Positions 11,236 to 23,639 of a stretch of 64,000 bases of DNA are shown in pieces. Location of the stretch: NCBI GenBank assembly GCA_036346405.1, contig CM070548.1, positions 90,738,588-90,802,587 of the forward strand, read 5' to 3'. Origin of the DNA: Phyllostachys edulis. Lineage: Eukaryota > Streptophyta > Magnoliopsida > Poales > Poaceae. Within the stretch, counting starts at the first letter, position 1. Each line of letters begins with the position of its first letter. The translations under genes were made by a program, and so were the position numbers. The notes below the pieces were generated by a model, which saw nothing but the letters and a program-made list of their open reading frames with translations, had not been told where the DNA came from and made no database searches.

Positions 11236-12913
11236 TTACAATTGAATCATTTGTTTGCGTGGTTGAGAGGTGCCGACGGGTGAAACTCGGTCGGCGACGG
11301 AGTGAAAGTCTCCGTTGGGGTTAATGAAATCTGTCTTGATGAAGTCGCAGAGCTTCCCTCGAACGTCCACGATCTCGCTCGCAACGAGTGCATCTGATTC
11401 TATCGTCAAGCCCTGTAGCTAGCAAGAGTAACGTGGTAAGCATATATATTTAAATTTATAATTCGGAAATAATTATTTCAAGATTGACAAACCTGGGGAT
11501 CCTTCGTCTTAGCATTAATGATTTGCTGCATATGATGGCAAACGTGGGATGCACATAGCTCATCGATTTTTTTGGCAGACTTGCAAAAATAGAATTACAT
11601 ATATAGGTATAGTCAGTTCGAGACACATTATTACTTAAGTATGATATAGCATTATTGTGTTGTAGTGCATACCGGAAATCGCGTCCTGTGTGTTAATGTG
11701 TCGTTCGATCCCCCCTTGTATAGTCCTCTGTCGTGAACATAGGCTTTGAACGACCTACATTATTCCAAAAAGTTATCCTTAGCCATTTCAAACGAAGGAA
11801 GACTACAATAGAGTTATGTATAGAGGAAATGAGCATACGTGTTGAGTATTCTGTCGAATCTGTCAAGTCGTGTTTCGTTCGATTAGGGAATCAAGGTATA
11901 TTACATTGTTCCTCTTTGGTATAATGACTAAAAGGATCGATGGTTCCTACTCATGTATGTCGCTATAGTCATTAAACCTAAGTTCGTGCTGCGTATAAAG
12001 TACAAATGAAATTTATATAGCAAGTAGTGAAGCACTTACCCCTGGTTGTAGGGCACCACTATGTAGTCCTTGTTGTCCTGACAAAGCAATCCCGCCGTTA
12101 TGTAGTTCTCGACGAAGGATGTGTCTGATTCGATGGTTTGCATAGAGACCATGTGTGGGTCGAGTAAACCCACCGGTTCGGAACATTCCCAGGCTTTTTT
12201 CATCATGTATCTATACATGAGCAATGAGTTGTGATATTTATCGGTATTACATGAATGCAGAACTTGATTGTACACACACTTACAGTGTCCAACATCGTAG
12301 AAGCGAGGCGTCGAGGGCAACGAGGTTGAATAGGTCGTACAAGTCATTGAAGCCCACGACGAAGTGGCCCGACCCGTTGAAGAAATGCTCATTCTTGTAC
12401 CTGACGATGATTCCAGTATCGCACCCCTTCTCTTTGGTCTTCCGCATGTACCAGGCATGCAAAGCCTGACAAGCTAGTCCACTACGGAGTAATTCTACGT
12501 TGGAGCACAACGGTTTTTCGATGGAGTACTTTCCGGAGTTGGCAGGCGCTTAATGTTCATCGATTTCGATTTGGCCTTGACGATTGGCAGCGTCTTCCTA
12601 TGAGATGACTCGGGAACGGATACGGCGGCACGCTTTTCTTGTTCCTTCGGTGTCTTCTCTACGGGAACCGATACGGCGACACGCTTTTGTTGTTCCTTCA
12701 GCGTCTTCTCTACGGGAATCAATACGGCGACATGCTTTTCTTGTTCCTTCGGCGTCTTCTCTACGGGAACCAATACGGCGGTACACTTTTTTGTTCCTTC
12801 GGTGTCTTCTCTACGGGAACCGATGAGGTGGCCTTCTGGGGCGAAGGATGATGAGGTGGAGTCATTGAGGGTCCCATTGGAGAGGAATGGCCGTGTCGAG
12901 ATCGCGGCACTGC
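11236..12913 (-). pseudogene. CACTA-encoded Ulp1-like protease region (C-terminal part of the element protein)
   Basis: The minus-strand exons I can support run from about 12913 down to 12284, then 12040-12210, an exon with upper end 11945, 11673-11754, 11493-11579 and 11236-11412, with TAA at 11236-11238. Recognisable pieces are ACQALHAWYMRKTKEKG, VALDASLLRCWTL, MKKAWECSEPVGLLDPHM, YIVVPYNQG, then ILLVIIPKRNNVIYLDSL, and a tail ending RKQMIQL. This is the layout of the Ulp1-like cysteine peptidase proteins carried by many plant CACTA elements. Where the catalytic His-Trp is expected, a one-base loss after the His breaks the frame. The first unit of the 51-bp repeat also carries a frameshift. 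The role in transposition is not established. Confidence 0.75.
12621..12826 (-). repeat. 51-bp minisatellite encoding a 17-residue repeat
   Basis: Four units begin near 12621, 12672, 12723 and 12774. Since 51 bp is 17 codons, the repeat is translated in frame on the minus strand as variants of VPVEKTPKEQEKRVAVS. It sits between the transposase-like and protease-like parts of the CACTA protein and gives a charged Lys/Glu linker. The upstream unit has lost one base. Confidence 0.9.
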
Positions 12914-13471
12914 TGGGTTGTAAGATCGAGGTGGCCGACTAGAGGGGGGGTGAATAGGCGTTTTAAATTCCTTTAGGCTCTAAAACCGATTTCTAATGCG
13001 GAAGCTAATACAAATGCGGTTTTGCACAATTAAAGCCTAAATCAACTAGGTTCCCTAAGTGCACCAACAATACAAGTCTATTAATAAGTATATCAATTAA
13101 GCATATGACTTGTAAGCTAATCAATTCTAGCAATGATGAATAGCACAACGAACAATTGCAATCATACACAATGAATAAGCAATTTAATACAAGGTATATA
13201 AATTGCACAATGTAAAGCAAGCATTCATACACAATGAATGTAAATGCAATAGTAAGGCACAAGGATGCAAACCACAATGGACACGGTTATGTTTTACCGT
13301 GGTGAATCGAGACTTGCTTGGTCTCCCTAATCCACGTTGAGGGAAACCCAAACTAATTGGGCGGCTCCACTAATTAAGCCTTCCTCCGAGGATCAAACAC
13401 CTCGCCCACTTGGGTTGCTCTTTCCTCCACTCCAGGAGATGGCGAGCACCACGCCACTCACAAAAATCGTC

Positions 13472-16400
13472 TGTGAGCACCGGATTTATTAAGCTCATAA
13501 AACTTAGTCATCCAATTGACCCTAGTATTATCAACCAAATAAACCTGGTCTCGAGAGATGTATACTCCCGAATCGGTATACATACCTCACAACAAAAGAA
13601 TGTATCAATTCCATACACACATAGAACATAAGCAACAAACCGAAGTTAATATAAATAAGGATAGGTTATTACAAAAGAGGCCCTTAGGCCAAATAACAAC
13701 AGTTCTAAAGAGACAACAATGAAGCAAAAGTGCCATAAAGATGGCTATAACACAAAGCCAATCGGTGTGCCTTAACCCCTAGGCATCGACAGGACCGCCA
13801 AGCTAGTCGTCAAGAAAGCGCAACACGAAGCGCAAAAGAGAGGCTCTTGGAGCTCTCCTTCTTCCTCTGCAACAAAAGCCACAAAATTGCCACAACCACA
13901 GGCGAGATGAGTACATAAAGTACTCCGCAAGACTTACGTGTGAGATAATGAGTAACTATAAATAGCTACATGCAAGCTTTATTTAAGTGGATGAGGCTTT
14001 GGACTCATTTTAGCACAAAGCAAGTTTTCATTTGCAATAATATAGTAGATTGAAAGCAATTTGACAAAGCATTTTTAATTGTTGAAATAACAACGAGATA
14101 AATAACAAGGTAACAACAACAAGAACAACACTCGAAGTGACCAACCCAAGTCACCACAAACAATAGCATGAACTCCCGCTCATACCAACCATGTCAAGTT
14201 TTAATTAAAGGTTGTAGTCTAGTCTTGAACGACCTTACCAAGCATGTCCATAACCTAGGACGAGGCTATTCAATAGTTTTATCCCTGCAGGTGTACCACT
14301 GTACCCACACGCCGACCGCCTTTCCATTAGGCACACTACCTTTGGTATACCAAACGCGGCTAAGTCCTACGAGACATTTCCAATGGACAATGCTAATTCG
14401 AGTCGCACAACCCACGGGAGAAGGAGACATCACACAACCTACCCAGGAAGCTAATGCTCCTCCCACATCACACACACATTTTATCTTTAAAACACACCAA
14501 CCGAAAGCGACCCCAATTAACACCGCTCAAAGTACTTAGTCAAGAGGGTTCCATATGCCCCTCGTGTGGTTAGTACGCATAAAATCGCTGGCTTAGTGAC
14601 CCAAGTACTCGGTCCTTAGGGACCCGGGCATACCACCACATCCAAAAACCACGCCATCCATCCAATATGCCCAAGTCTAAATCAATCTTTTATTTTCAGT
14701 TTTGATTTTACAAATTAATCAAAGCACAAGTCTTTGGACATATAGGAGTAATAATCAGTTTTGAGTGATCAAGACCATCGACTAAGTCGATGATCGCCCA
14801 TTTCTATCGAAAACTAAGCATGTCTAAGCAATTTAAATCGAAACTACTAAGTGATAGGAGCTCATCCAACGAGCTCCCACCACAGCAAATAACCTAGGCT
14901 CATGGTAGTAGAGGATAAACAATTCCTACAGATTATGCAACTATAGGATTGCTAGCGACATTTAACACAAAGTAGCATGCATACATAGAAGTAAAACAAA
15001 GTATTAAGCTTTAAGTAATGGGACATTGATGGAAATGATCAAACTGCTTGCCTTGCTGTTGCTGGTCAATTTGTTGCGAGGGTCACTCTCGGGATCACCA
15101 CAAATGTCGAAACCTAACGGGAAGGCGAGAAAGAACCGATAAGAACGACGAAAAACAACAAAGACAGCACAACAAACGAACTCCAAATTCTCTGAATTTT
15201 CTACAGCAACAAGAGAGTGATTTTTAGGAATTTTGCAACAAGAACCAATTGATTTGGATTCTCAATGCAAAAGTTATGAGGAAAACAATTCTGCTCAAAG
15301 CCCTAAAATACCAAACTCGCACTATTCATTAATTTAATTATGAGGCAACATTTTCTAGAACAGAAGTGAAGTTGAAATTTTTACTGTAAAACCAGCACCT
15401 CATGAGATGAATAACACAATTGAGTTCATCTCATTTGGAGCTATATTGCACTCTCTACAAATTTTCAAAAACAAGAACTTGAACAAAATTATAATGCACA
15501 AGTCCTCATTTTCCTAGCAGCAACATGCTCAAAACTAATGTTCATAGTAAAACCATTAATGGAGGAAACCAACAAAGTTGGTCTCACTCAAAAATAATCT
15601 CTGAGCATTAGTTATGTATTTTACAAGTTAAGCATTAATTTGAGTGCACATTTAAAGTTGGTTTCAAAATCTAATGGCAAAACTGTGCTCTGGAGTTGAA
15701 CTCAACTTACAATCATTTTTGGATTAAATTCAAGTTCAAGTCAGAGCTAACACAATTTGAATGACCTCGTTGGATTTAAAAGCGACAAAGATATGAAATT
15801 CTAAAGTTTATACCTTATTTGGTTTATACTAGAGCTCTTTGGAATTTCTAAAAATCACAAAGGCATGGGAGGGCGTGAGCCACAGATCATAGATCTAACG
15901 GCTCAGACCTCCCAGAGGTAACGCACACTGCGCTCGCGAGGTCCAGAGGCCCCTGGACCTCCTAGCAACGCACATCTTGAGGTGAGGGAGGTCGTGGCCG
16001 CAGATGGAGAATCCAGCGGACCACAACGATGAGGGAGGTCCGGACGGACCAGATCTAAAGGGAGGTCCTCAGCGGTTGAGATCTTCCAAAGGAAGATCTA
16101 AACTATCAAGATCTCCCTAAGGAAGATCTACATCGTCAAGATCTCACAGGAGGTCTGGGACGGTCCAGATGTTCCAAGGAGGTCCTCGATGGTTCGAGAT
16201 CGTCAGAGGGAGGACCTTGACGGTCAAGATCTACAGGGGAGGTCATGAGCACCGAGATAACCTAGGGAGGTCCTAACGCCACGAGACCTCGAGGAGGTCA
16301 GGACGGCCACGATCGCGCAAGGGAGGTCTTGGACGCTCAGATCTCCTCGGAGGAGGTCATGGACGCCCCAGAGCTCACAACCACGCTCGGACATGGAATA

Positions 16401-19007
16401 AATGCGGCAGGACAACGAGAGGTCAGCTGGAGGTCTTCTGGCGCAAAGTGAGGATTAAATGCATTTAAGGCGCCCAATGATTTCAATGATTTGAGCACAT
16501 GATGAGCGCGTGCGCGGTGATCTTTGTCCTAAAACGACAACAACGCCGCCGTTTCGTCCGGCAAAGACCGGGTTCAAGGATTTAGTTCTCGCCATGGCGA
16601 TGTAGACCTCATGGCGACATCCAATAATACCGTTGGGTTCGCAATAACCATGCGCACTCAACGGACCTCTCTCAACGGGCGGCGACGGCCTTGAACGCCG
16701 GGCGAGCCGAGAGGGCAAAATGAAGGCAAAGACACGGCCAAAATCCAAAATGCAAAAAGGGAAGCTCGCGCGACATTCAAGCGTCGTCCAAATTAAAAAG
16801 CTCGCGACATGCATTCAGCGGGTGCAGCGACTAAAGGACTAACGGGAGGAATACGGAGGTCCTAAGGTCTTTGAGGAGGTCGTGGAGGTGATGACCGGAG
16901 TTGGGGAAGACAATGAAGCTTCACGGCCCAAGGCACCGGCTCCAAGCTCAACTTTGTCCACCTCTCAAAAATGCCCAAACAAATTAAGTTAGGGTTAACT
17001 TCCAAGAGGTTTTGGGAGCAAAAGTGGCGAGGGTTTGAAAAGGAGCCACTGGAACTCTGAACCACCGAGAAGCTCAAGGACCTTGACAATGGCAGCGCCG
17101 GTGAGGAGGTCGATGGTGGAGGAGGAGCTCGACCACGCACAAAGTGCAAAGTGAGAGCAATTGTGTGCAAAGGAAGCCAAGGGAGGATTCAAGGGGTAAC
17201 TTATAGCCTGTGGTGAAGGTTATGAGTGGGGCTAAGCTCCATAGTGAGCTTAGCCCCAGGTTGGTCCAGGGTGGCAAGGACATGAGGTTGACAAGGTGCG
17301 ATCTGGTGACCCGAGAGATTTTAAAGTCGACACGCATTTAATGCGGTGACAAAAAGTGATGAAAAGTACGATTGGACAGTGGGCATTAACTCCATGCTTT
17401 CAGAGCGCGTAGGCGCGCCATGAAGGAGAAGAACAGGAGGTCCTTATGGCCGTTGGATAAAACACAGGGAGGTCCTAACCATCGATGACAATTTTGAACC
17501 GTTACGCCTAAATGGTGGGAGGAGGTCCAGCCACACGATCAAGGATGGGAGGTCGTGGCCCTCCGATTCCCTTAATGTAAGCGCACGAGGAAATAGGACG
17601 GGGAGGTCCAAAGCGTTGGATCTCCATTCAGCGGCGTGGACCTCTGTGAGGTCTTAACTGCACGCCAACATAAGACATGAGGGGAGGTCATGGCCTTTGG
17701 ATTAAAATCCAAGGACACACAACCAAAGGAGGTCTGAGGCTTTGCGTGAAGTGCGAGGAGGTCAAGACCTTTGGATTTTGATCCAACGGTGTTGATCAAG
17801 ACAGGAGGTCTGAGCCTCGCATGCGTGGCGCAAAGGAGGTCTTGAGCTTGACAACACACACGGGAGATCATGGCCTTTGGATTTAGATCTAAGGGCGACC
17901 TCACGTCTTGTGCGGAGATCGATGCGCATGAGACGGGGAGGAGGTCGTGGACAGTGGATTTCAAATCAATGGTGCACAACATGAGATAGGGGAGGTCTTG
18001 TGCGCTAGATATTTTGAGGGAGGTCGTGGGTCGTTGGATCCGATCCAACGGCTACGACCTCGTTTAGGTGGGAGGTTTGTTTAGTTTAACAGTGAGGGGA
18101 GGTCAGGAGCGGTTGGATGTAAATCCAACAGCTATGACCTCGCCAAGGTGGAAGGTGGTTTTGAGGTTTGATAACAAGGGAGGTCGGGGCGGTTGGATCT
18201 TAATCCAAGGGCTATGACTGGACAAAATGAGGAGGTCTTTGGGATTTAACACGGGGAGGTCATGACCGTGGATCTTTGATCCAACGGTTCTGACTGATGA
18301 GGTGGGGAAAGCCTTTGCGGTGTTGATCATGAGGAGGTCTGGCGCCCACGTTGACCCGAGGAGGTCCACGCGGTCGAGAGGACTCTGAAGGGAGGTCTGA
18401 GTGCGTTGGTTGAGGGGAGGTCGTGGCCTTTGGATTGGATCCAGCGGCTACGACCTCATCAAATGGGGAAGGAGGTCGATGGGGTTGAAATTTGGACCGA
18501 CTTTGCAAAGTGGCTAGCCCAAGGAGCGATGTAGGCTTTTAAGTTTAATTTTCTAACAGTGAGACTTTGCAAAATTGTTTGGAATAGCAATTCCACTCCA
18601 AAATTCATGAAATTTTTACGGAAGCTTGATGACAATGAGATTAACTGACATAAAATTTCCAGAGGTTATTATGCAATGCATTTTTCTCAGGAAATTCGTT
18701 AAGGTTGTTTAAAGGATTGTTTTACCTCCAAAGTTTATCAAACAAGTTTTGCAACTTGTGATATTTTTGAGAGGGTCCACACAGTTTTGGGGACCAAGGA
18801 AAATATATTCAATGTTTGACACCAGATTTAGACAATTGGAAAAATGAATTTGACTTTCGGTCAACAAGAGCTTTGTGTTTTAGATTACACAACTCTTGGA
18901 CAAGAATTACATAAGAGATTAGGGGTTTTCAAGATGTGAGAAAAGTTTTAATTTCTACACATATAATTATACTTGAATAACCCTAATTATACATTTGGGA
19001 TGTTACA
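13472..19007 (-). mobile_element. Long LTR B (about 5.5 kb) nested in solo LTR A
   Basis: The limits were set by comparison with A', which lacks this block. On the minus strand it starts TGTAACATCCCAAATG and ends ...CCGGTGCTCACA. The layout parallels solo LTR C (60041-63195): same TGTAACATCC start, a TATA-like TATAAG near 17206 (minus), a CT-rich leader after it, and a similar block near 14220-14320 (compare 60718-60790). No clean target duplication was found (TCGTC on the left, CCTTG on the right), so one edge may be rearranged. No gag or pol domains are seen. Confidence 0.7.
15900..18540 (-). repeat. GGAGGTC-rich region in LTR B
   Basis: The heptamer GGAGGTC (minus strand GACCTCC) recurs dozens of times at irregular spacing of roughly 30-80 bp, often followed by a G/T-rich stretch and 'TTGGATC' or 'TCCAACGG' motifs. 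It lies on both sides of the presumed LTR promoter. It is not a simple tandem array. Transcription-factor sites in the LTR U3/R region are one possible reading, but that is inference. Confidence 0.75.
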
Positions 19008-19884
19008 CCTTGGGTCTTCTCACAATCTTCTTTGAGAAGCTCACTTGCAAGACGACGCCCTCCACGCCTCTAGGTGTCGGCAAACACCAAGAGTAACAAG
19101 ACTCCAACTTTCACTTGAACCAATCAAGTGTCAAAGCTCTATGGATACGAAATCCACAACCTAAGGCAACACATGCACTTAGGGTTTGCTCTCTAACCTC
19201 ACTAAGTGCAACACATGCACAAAAGAGTATGAGAGGCTTGCACTAGCTCAATAGAACTCAAGGGGCACGACAACTCTCCCTCACACGGCCAAGGTGGGTA
19301 TTTATAGTCCACACACAAAAACTAGCCGTTGGGGTGAAGTCTCTTTGAAAAAGTTAGGAAATCGGAACGACCGCCCGTTATGGGGCGGTCGCACCGCCTT
19401 TCCTCCAACGGCTATTAAACTAGCCGTTGGTCACCAATCGAACGATCGCCAACCAAGGTCGGTCGTATCAAGACTAATCGATACAACCGCACAAACACTG
19501 CGGTCGTCACAGCTCCACAAAGGAGCGCCAAATCGGCTAAGTCCCACGAACACTGCTCGAATTTTACAATCCGCACAAGAAAGCGGTCGAATCGCCGGCG
19601 GTCATACCGCCAACACTGCGTCGGTACTACCACTCAAAGGGTTTCTCAAAACCAAATATGTGCAACAAATGCATCTTCTCTGGAAAACTTGAACCGCCAA
19701 CAAATAATCGGAACAACCGGCCTCGGTCGTACCGCTTCGATACGCCGGTACTACCGCTCCACAAGCAGAGCAACACATGCTCAATAGGTGCGGTCGTCAG
19801 TTGTATAAGAGCCGATCATACCGCTTGTGTGATCGTACCTCTCTTTACACGTCGGTTCATCCGATCTTCTGAGAAAACACAGAT

Positions 19885-20250
19885 TGCATTCGCTTCAACT
19901 CAAATTGCAAAACACATTTGCCAATTTGATGCATAATGCAAACAAGGGTTCAAATGTAAGATTCTCAACAAGTTGCAAAACACATTTGCACACTTTTAGA
20001 ATCATACCACAAATTGCGCCGCTTCAACTCAATTTGCAAAACACATTTGCGAAATTGACACGCCTTGATACAAACAAGGATTCATGTGAGATTCTCAACA
20101 AGTTGCAAAACACATTTGCTAACTTTTAGAATCACACTCCAAGAATAAGGTACATGGACTTACACCATTTGCAAAACACATTTGCAAACTCAAGTCACAT
20201 GCTACAAGGATTATCCATGAGCCACAACTATTTGCAAAACGCATTCGCAA
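19885..20250. repeat. Interspersed palindromic TTTGCAAAACACATTTGC repeats in LTR A
   Basis: The motif 'TTGCAAAACACATTTGC' or close variants occurs about seven times, separated by unrelated sequence. It recurs, more weakly, in the inverted sister A' at about 48538-48770. It is a family feature of this LTR. Confidence 0.75.
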
Positions 20251-20499
20251 ATATTGGCAACATGTTAAGGTGAGCTAGAGCAAACACAATGAGCTATCAA
20301 CACATGACAAACTCAAGCTACTAGTCAAAGACCCCTCTTAATAGTACGGCAAACCTATACTAGCAATCCGGTCTCCCAACCAAACACCGAGACCGGTAAA
20401 ATACTAGGAACACATCCTTAGCCCTAGCTAGTCATACCTTTGCCTTGCGCAAACACTTGAAGCTTGATGACGCACATCCTCACTTCAAGTCCGGGTTCT

Positions 20500-20860
20500 T
20501 GACTTGATATGCATCAACTCATGATGCATCCTTCACTTGACCTTCATCAACACATGATGAAGCTTCACTTCGGGATCTTGACATGATGCTCATCAACACA
20601 TGATGACATCTTCCATCCCAAGTCTTGATATGCATCAACACATGATGCATCCTTCACTTGACCTTCATTAACACATGATGAAGCTTCAGCCGGGATCTTG
20701 ACATGATGCTCATCAACACATGATGACATCCTCCATCCCGAAGTCTTGACATGCATCACCACATGATGCACTCTTCACTTGACATCCATCAACTCATGAT
20801 GGGTCTTCACTTGACTTGATGACTATCAACACATGATATCATCCCAAGTTGTCAACCATA
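20500..20860. repeat. Clustered CATCAACACATGATG palindromes in LTR A
   Basis: Imperfect palindromes CATCAACACATGATG, or CATCAACTCATGATG, recur about every 35-60 bp. The matching block in A' lies at about 48050-48310 and reads CATCATGTGTTGATG. No coding function is supported. Confidence 0.75.
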
Positions 20861-20999
20861 TGGAACATAACCAATTCATCAACTCATGGAAAATGTTAGT
20901 TCCACAATATGATTATCATTAATTATCACAACATACCATTAACTCATAATGACGGGACAAGATACCACAATCTTTCCCTCATTGGTAATTGATGATAAC

Positions 21000-21590
21000 C
21001 ACTTCAATAGCAAATAATTGAATAGAGTTTGGTATGAGTATATAAGCACTACATAAGTTATATATACTCAACATGAGTGTATACAAACTACACAAGTCGT
21101 ATTAACTCAAGAATACATGAGCATATATGAACTACATAAGTCTTATATACTCATATGAATATATTAACTACACAAGTTAAACATATTCAAAGATATGTGA
21201 GTACACATGAACTACACAAGTTATGTACTATTCACATATAAGTATATATAGACTACACAAGTCTTATACACTCTTATGAATAGATTAACTACATAAGTTA
21301 AACATATTCAAGAATATGTGAGCACACATAAACTACACAAGTTATGTTATACTCACATATAAGTGTACATAGACTACACAAGTCATATATACACACTTGA
21401 ATATACTAACTACATAAGTTATATATATTCAAGAATATGAGCATATATAAACTACACAAGTTATATATACTCACATGAATATATTAACTACACAAGTTAA
21501 ATATATTCAAGAATATATGAACTACACAAGTCTCATATACTCATATGAATAAATTAACTATGCAAGTTAAATATATTCAAAGGACATGTT
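21000..21590. repeat. ACTACACAAGT(T/C) imperfect tandem array in LTR A
   Basis: Units built around 'AACTACACAAGTTA' and 'TATACTCATATGAATAT' repeat many times at spacing of roughly 30-65 bp. The counterpart in A' is at about 47290-47850. The array is AT-rich and non-coding. Confidence 0.75.
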
Positions 21591-22097
21591 TCAAAGTAAA
21601 GATCCCAATTATATATGGACAAGGAAATATGGATCAATACTAATGAAACCACAAAACATATATTGAGCTCCCTAAATGTGTGCATACACAAATGTGTAAT
21701 GGAAACATATGCACATATTCAAGTTAGACTTTTGGTGGAGTTCAACATATATTTTGGATCCGAGGAATGCAACAAGATATATGAATACAAAGTAGAATGC
21801 ATACCTCTTTTGATCTTTATATCCAAGCGAGACTAAACATGATATAACAAATAGAAATGTTAGTCTCACAAATAGATTCATCATTATGAATGCATACCTG
21901 TTTGGATTTTCCTTTTGTTTATCCAATGAATTGGATTTGTCATTAATCACATGCATGCCTTCATGATTATTACCTTTATATCCAAATAAGACTGCACAAT
22001 ATGTATATCAATGAAAGTGTTAGTCTCACAATTAGATTTGTCATTAATCACCAAAACTCCATTAACACATAATGGCAGGTCTAGATCCTTCATGGGT

Positions 22098-23631
22098 CCA
22101 GGGCGATGTCCTTCTTGGGCTACTGGATAAAAGTGTGCATGGCATTCCCTAGTGTTCTGATGTCTTCGTTCGGGCGAATCTCCGGTAGGAATGACCATGA
22201 AATTGTCATGTACCATGTTCACTGGACCCTAAGCGTAACCTGCTCGGTGAGCACCGTCTTCGACTTGTCCCTTCTGGCATGGATCATGACCCTGCCTAGC
22301 CTCAATAGAAATAGACCCAACCATTTTCACTTGGAGCTTGCAGGGCATCGGCTCCTACAAAACAATACACAATTAGCTAAGACGTCCTATAGGTCTATCT
22401 TTGGAGTATTCCAGAGATGTACATTACCTTGATGTCGTTAATAGGTAATTGGACGTCATCATGTTCAGAATTATGCGTGGACGCGACGCTACTGGCTCCC
22501 AAAATAACGGGGGCTGCTTGCGATTAGTTCAGGCGTTGATTTAGTTGATCCTGCAATTGTGTTATTTGTCCTTCAAATTCTGCAGTAAGCATCTGTACCA
22601 ACCGGTCCTCGTGCTCAGCCTTGGATCTCTTCCTACTCCTATACGTGTCGTAGTCGCCTCGGAATCCATAACTCCAAGGTGCGGTAACCCTAAGGCCTCG
22701 CGTGCGACAAGGTGCTCCTTGTTTCCGGGGCCGTAGATAGCATATCCTTCTCCACTGCGCTTGGAAGGAGCCTTGGGAAGTTTGGGCGATCAATTCATCT
22801 TTGCAAGAGGTCATCATGTTATTATAGACACTATGAAGTTATGTACTTATTAACAATTAGGTAGTTCGACATATTTACCACACGTTGGGACACTTCTGAG
22901 TCTAGGGTTTGTGAAAGAGATCTTGCCGAAGATGAGACTTTTGCCCTCGCTTTTAACGACTTAGGGGCAGCGGCGTCTGTGATCTCGTGAAATGGCCGGT
23001 TCGTTCTCCTCCTCCGTCGCCCATTGCATGGATTTATCCGCGTGCCAATGATCTGCCGAGTCTGTGGGGTGAGTGTTTAAATATCGAGAGCTTTGTCGCG
23101 CACTTTGCTCCTTAAATTTGGTCGTCGTCTTCATAGCCACAAAAGCGTCCCATATTTCAGCGTCAAGAATCCATACTTCGCGAAGGCGTCTCACCGTGTT
23201 CACGTGCCGTGACAAGAACACTCTTGAAGGTCCTCCACGCGTTATTCGCCGAGAACAAGCGTCTGCCGTTCCACGCGTGCCATGTCCGCTTACGGATAGT
23301 GAATTTGCTTGAAAGTTTTGTCCACAGCGCGCCTCTCTGTTCTTTCGTCAGAGACTTCCAGCTTGGTGTGGTGATGGGGACCCGTTTTCTTGCAAGTATT
23401 CCGCAGAGAATCTCGTCGCGATCTCTGGGGACTCGAGAGGATCCCAACGTCCTTGACCTCCATGATGATCGATCGGCCCATGAGCAATTTCGATTTTCCT
23501 CGCCATCTAAGCTTACGTATCATTATCGTTGACGGAAATCCAGACGCATTAGGTGGCGTCGGTGGCCGCGGCGAAGTCGGTGCCTCTTCCATCTCAACCA
23601 ATCTATACTCTTCACTAATTGACTTTAACAA
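22098..23631 (-). pseudogene. CACTA TNPA/Ptta-type transposase-like region (N-terminal part of the element protein)
   Basis: Minus-strand pieces include RDEILCGILARKRVPI, TTPSWKSLTKEQRGALW, EIWDAFVAMKTTTKFKEQS, NTHPTDSADHWHADKSM, then after an intron (about 22818-22940) LRPRKQGAPCRTRGLR and a coiled-coil-like EGQITQLQDQLNQRL. The order and motifs match the plant Ptta/En/Spm transposase domain (Transposase_24-like). The pieces lie in different frames (overlaps at 23290-23447 and 23163-23221), and TAA and TAG stops occur near 22525 and 22227. The gene is therefore broken. It runs directly into the Ulp1-like part at 12913 when LTR A is removed. Confidence 0.72.
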
Positions 23632-23639
23632 AACAATAT

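Larger units (their letters stand above)
12919..22092 (-). mobile_element. Solo LTR A (about 3.6 kb without its own insertion)
   Basis: The plus strand begins TGTAAGATCGAGGTGGCC and ends ...GTCTAGATCCTTCA, giving TG...CA ends on either strand. The 5-bp target duplication TGGGT lies at 12914-12918 and 22093-22097. It matches solo LTR A' (46797-50212) in inverted orientation over its whole length, except for the nested LTR B. No internal retrotransposon domains, primer-binding site or polypurine tract are present. It interrupts the CACTA gene. Strand is assigned by analogy with A', which starts TGAAGAATCTAGACC, and is tentative. Confidence 0.88.

Noticed and set aside
12621..12826. Regular repeats that could suggest a CRISPR array
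   Set aside because: The 51-bp units are directly adjacent with no unique spacers and are translated in frame. This is a coding minisatellite in a plant transposon.
15900..18540. GGAGGT motifs resembling ribosome-binding sites
   Set aside because: Introns, TATA boxes and transposon types show eukaryotic nuclear DNA. The motif here is a repeat within an LTR.
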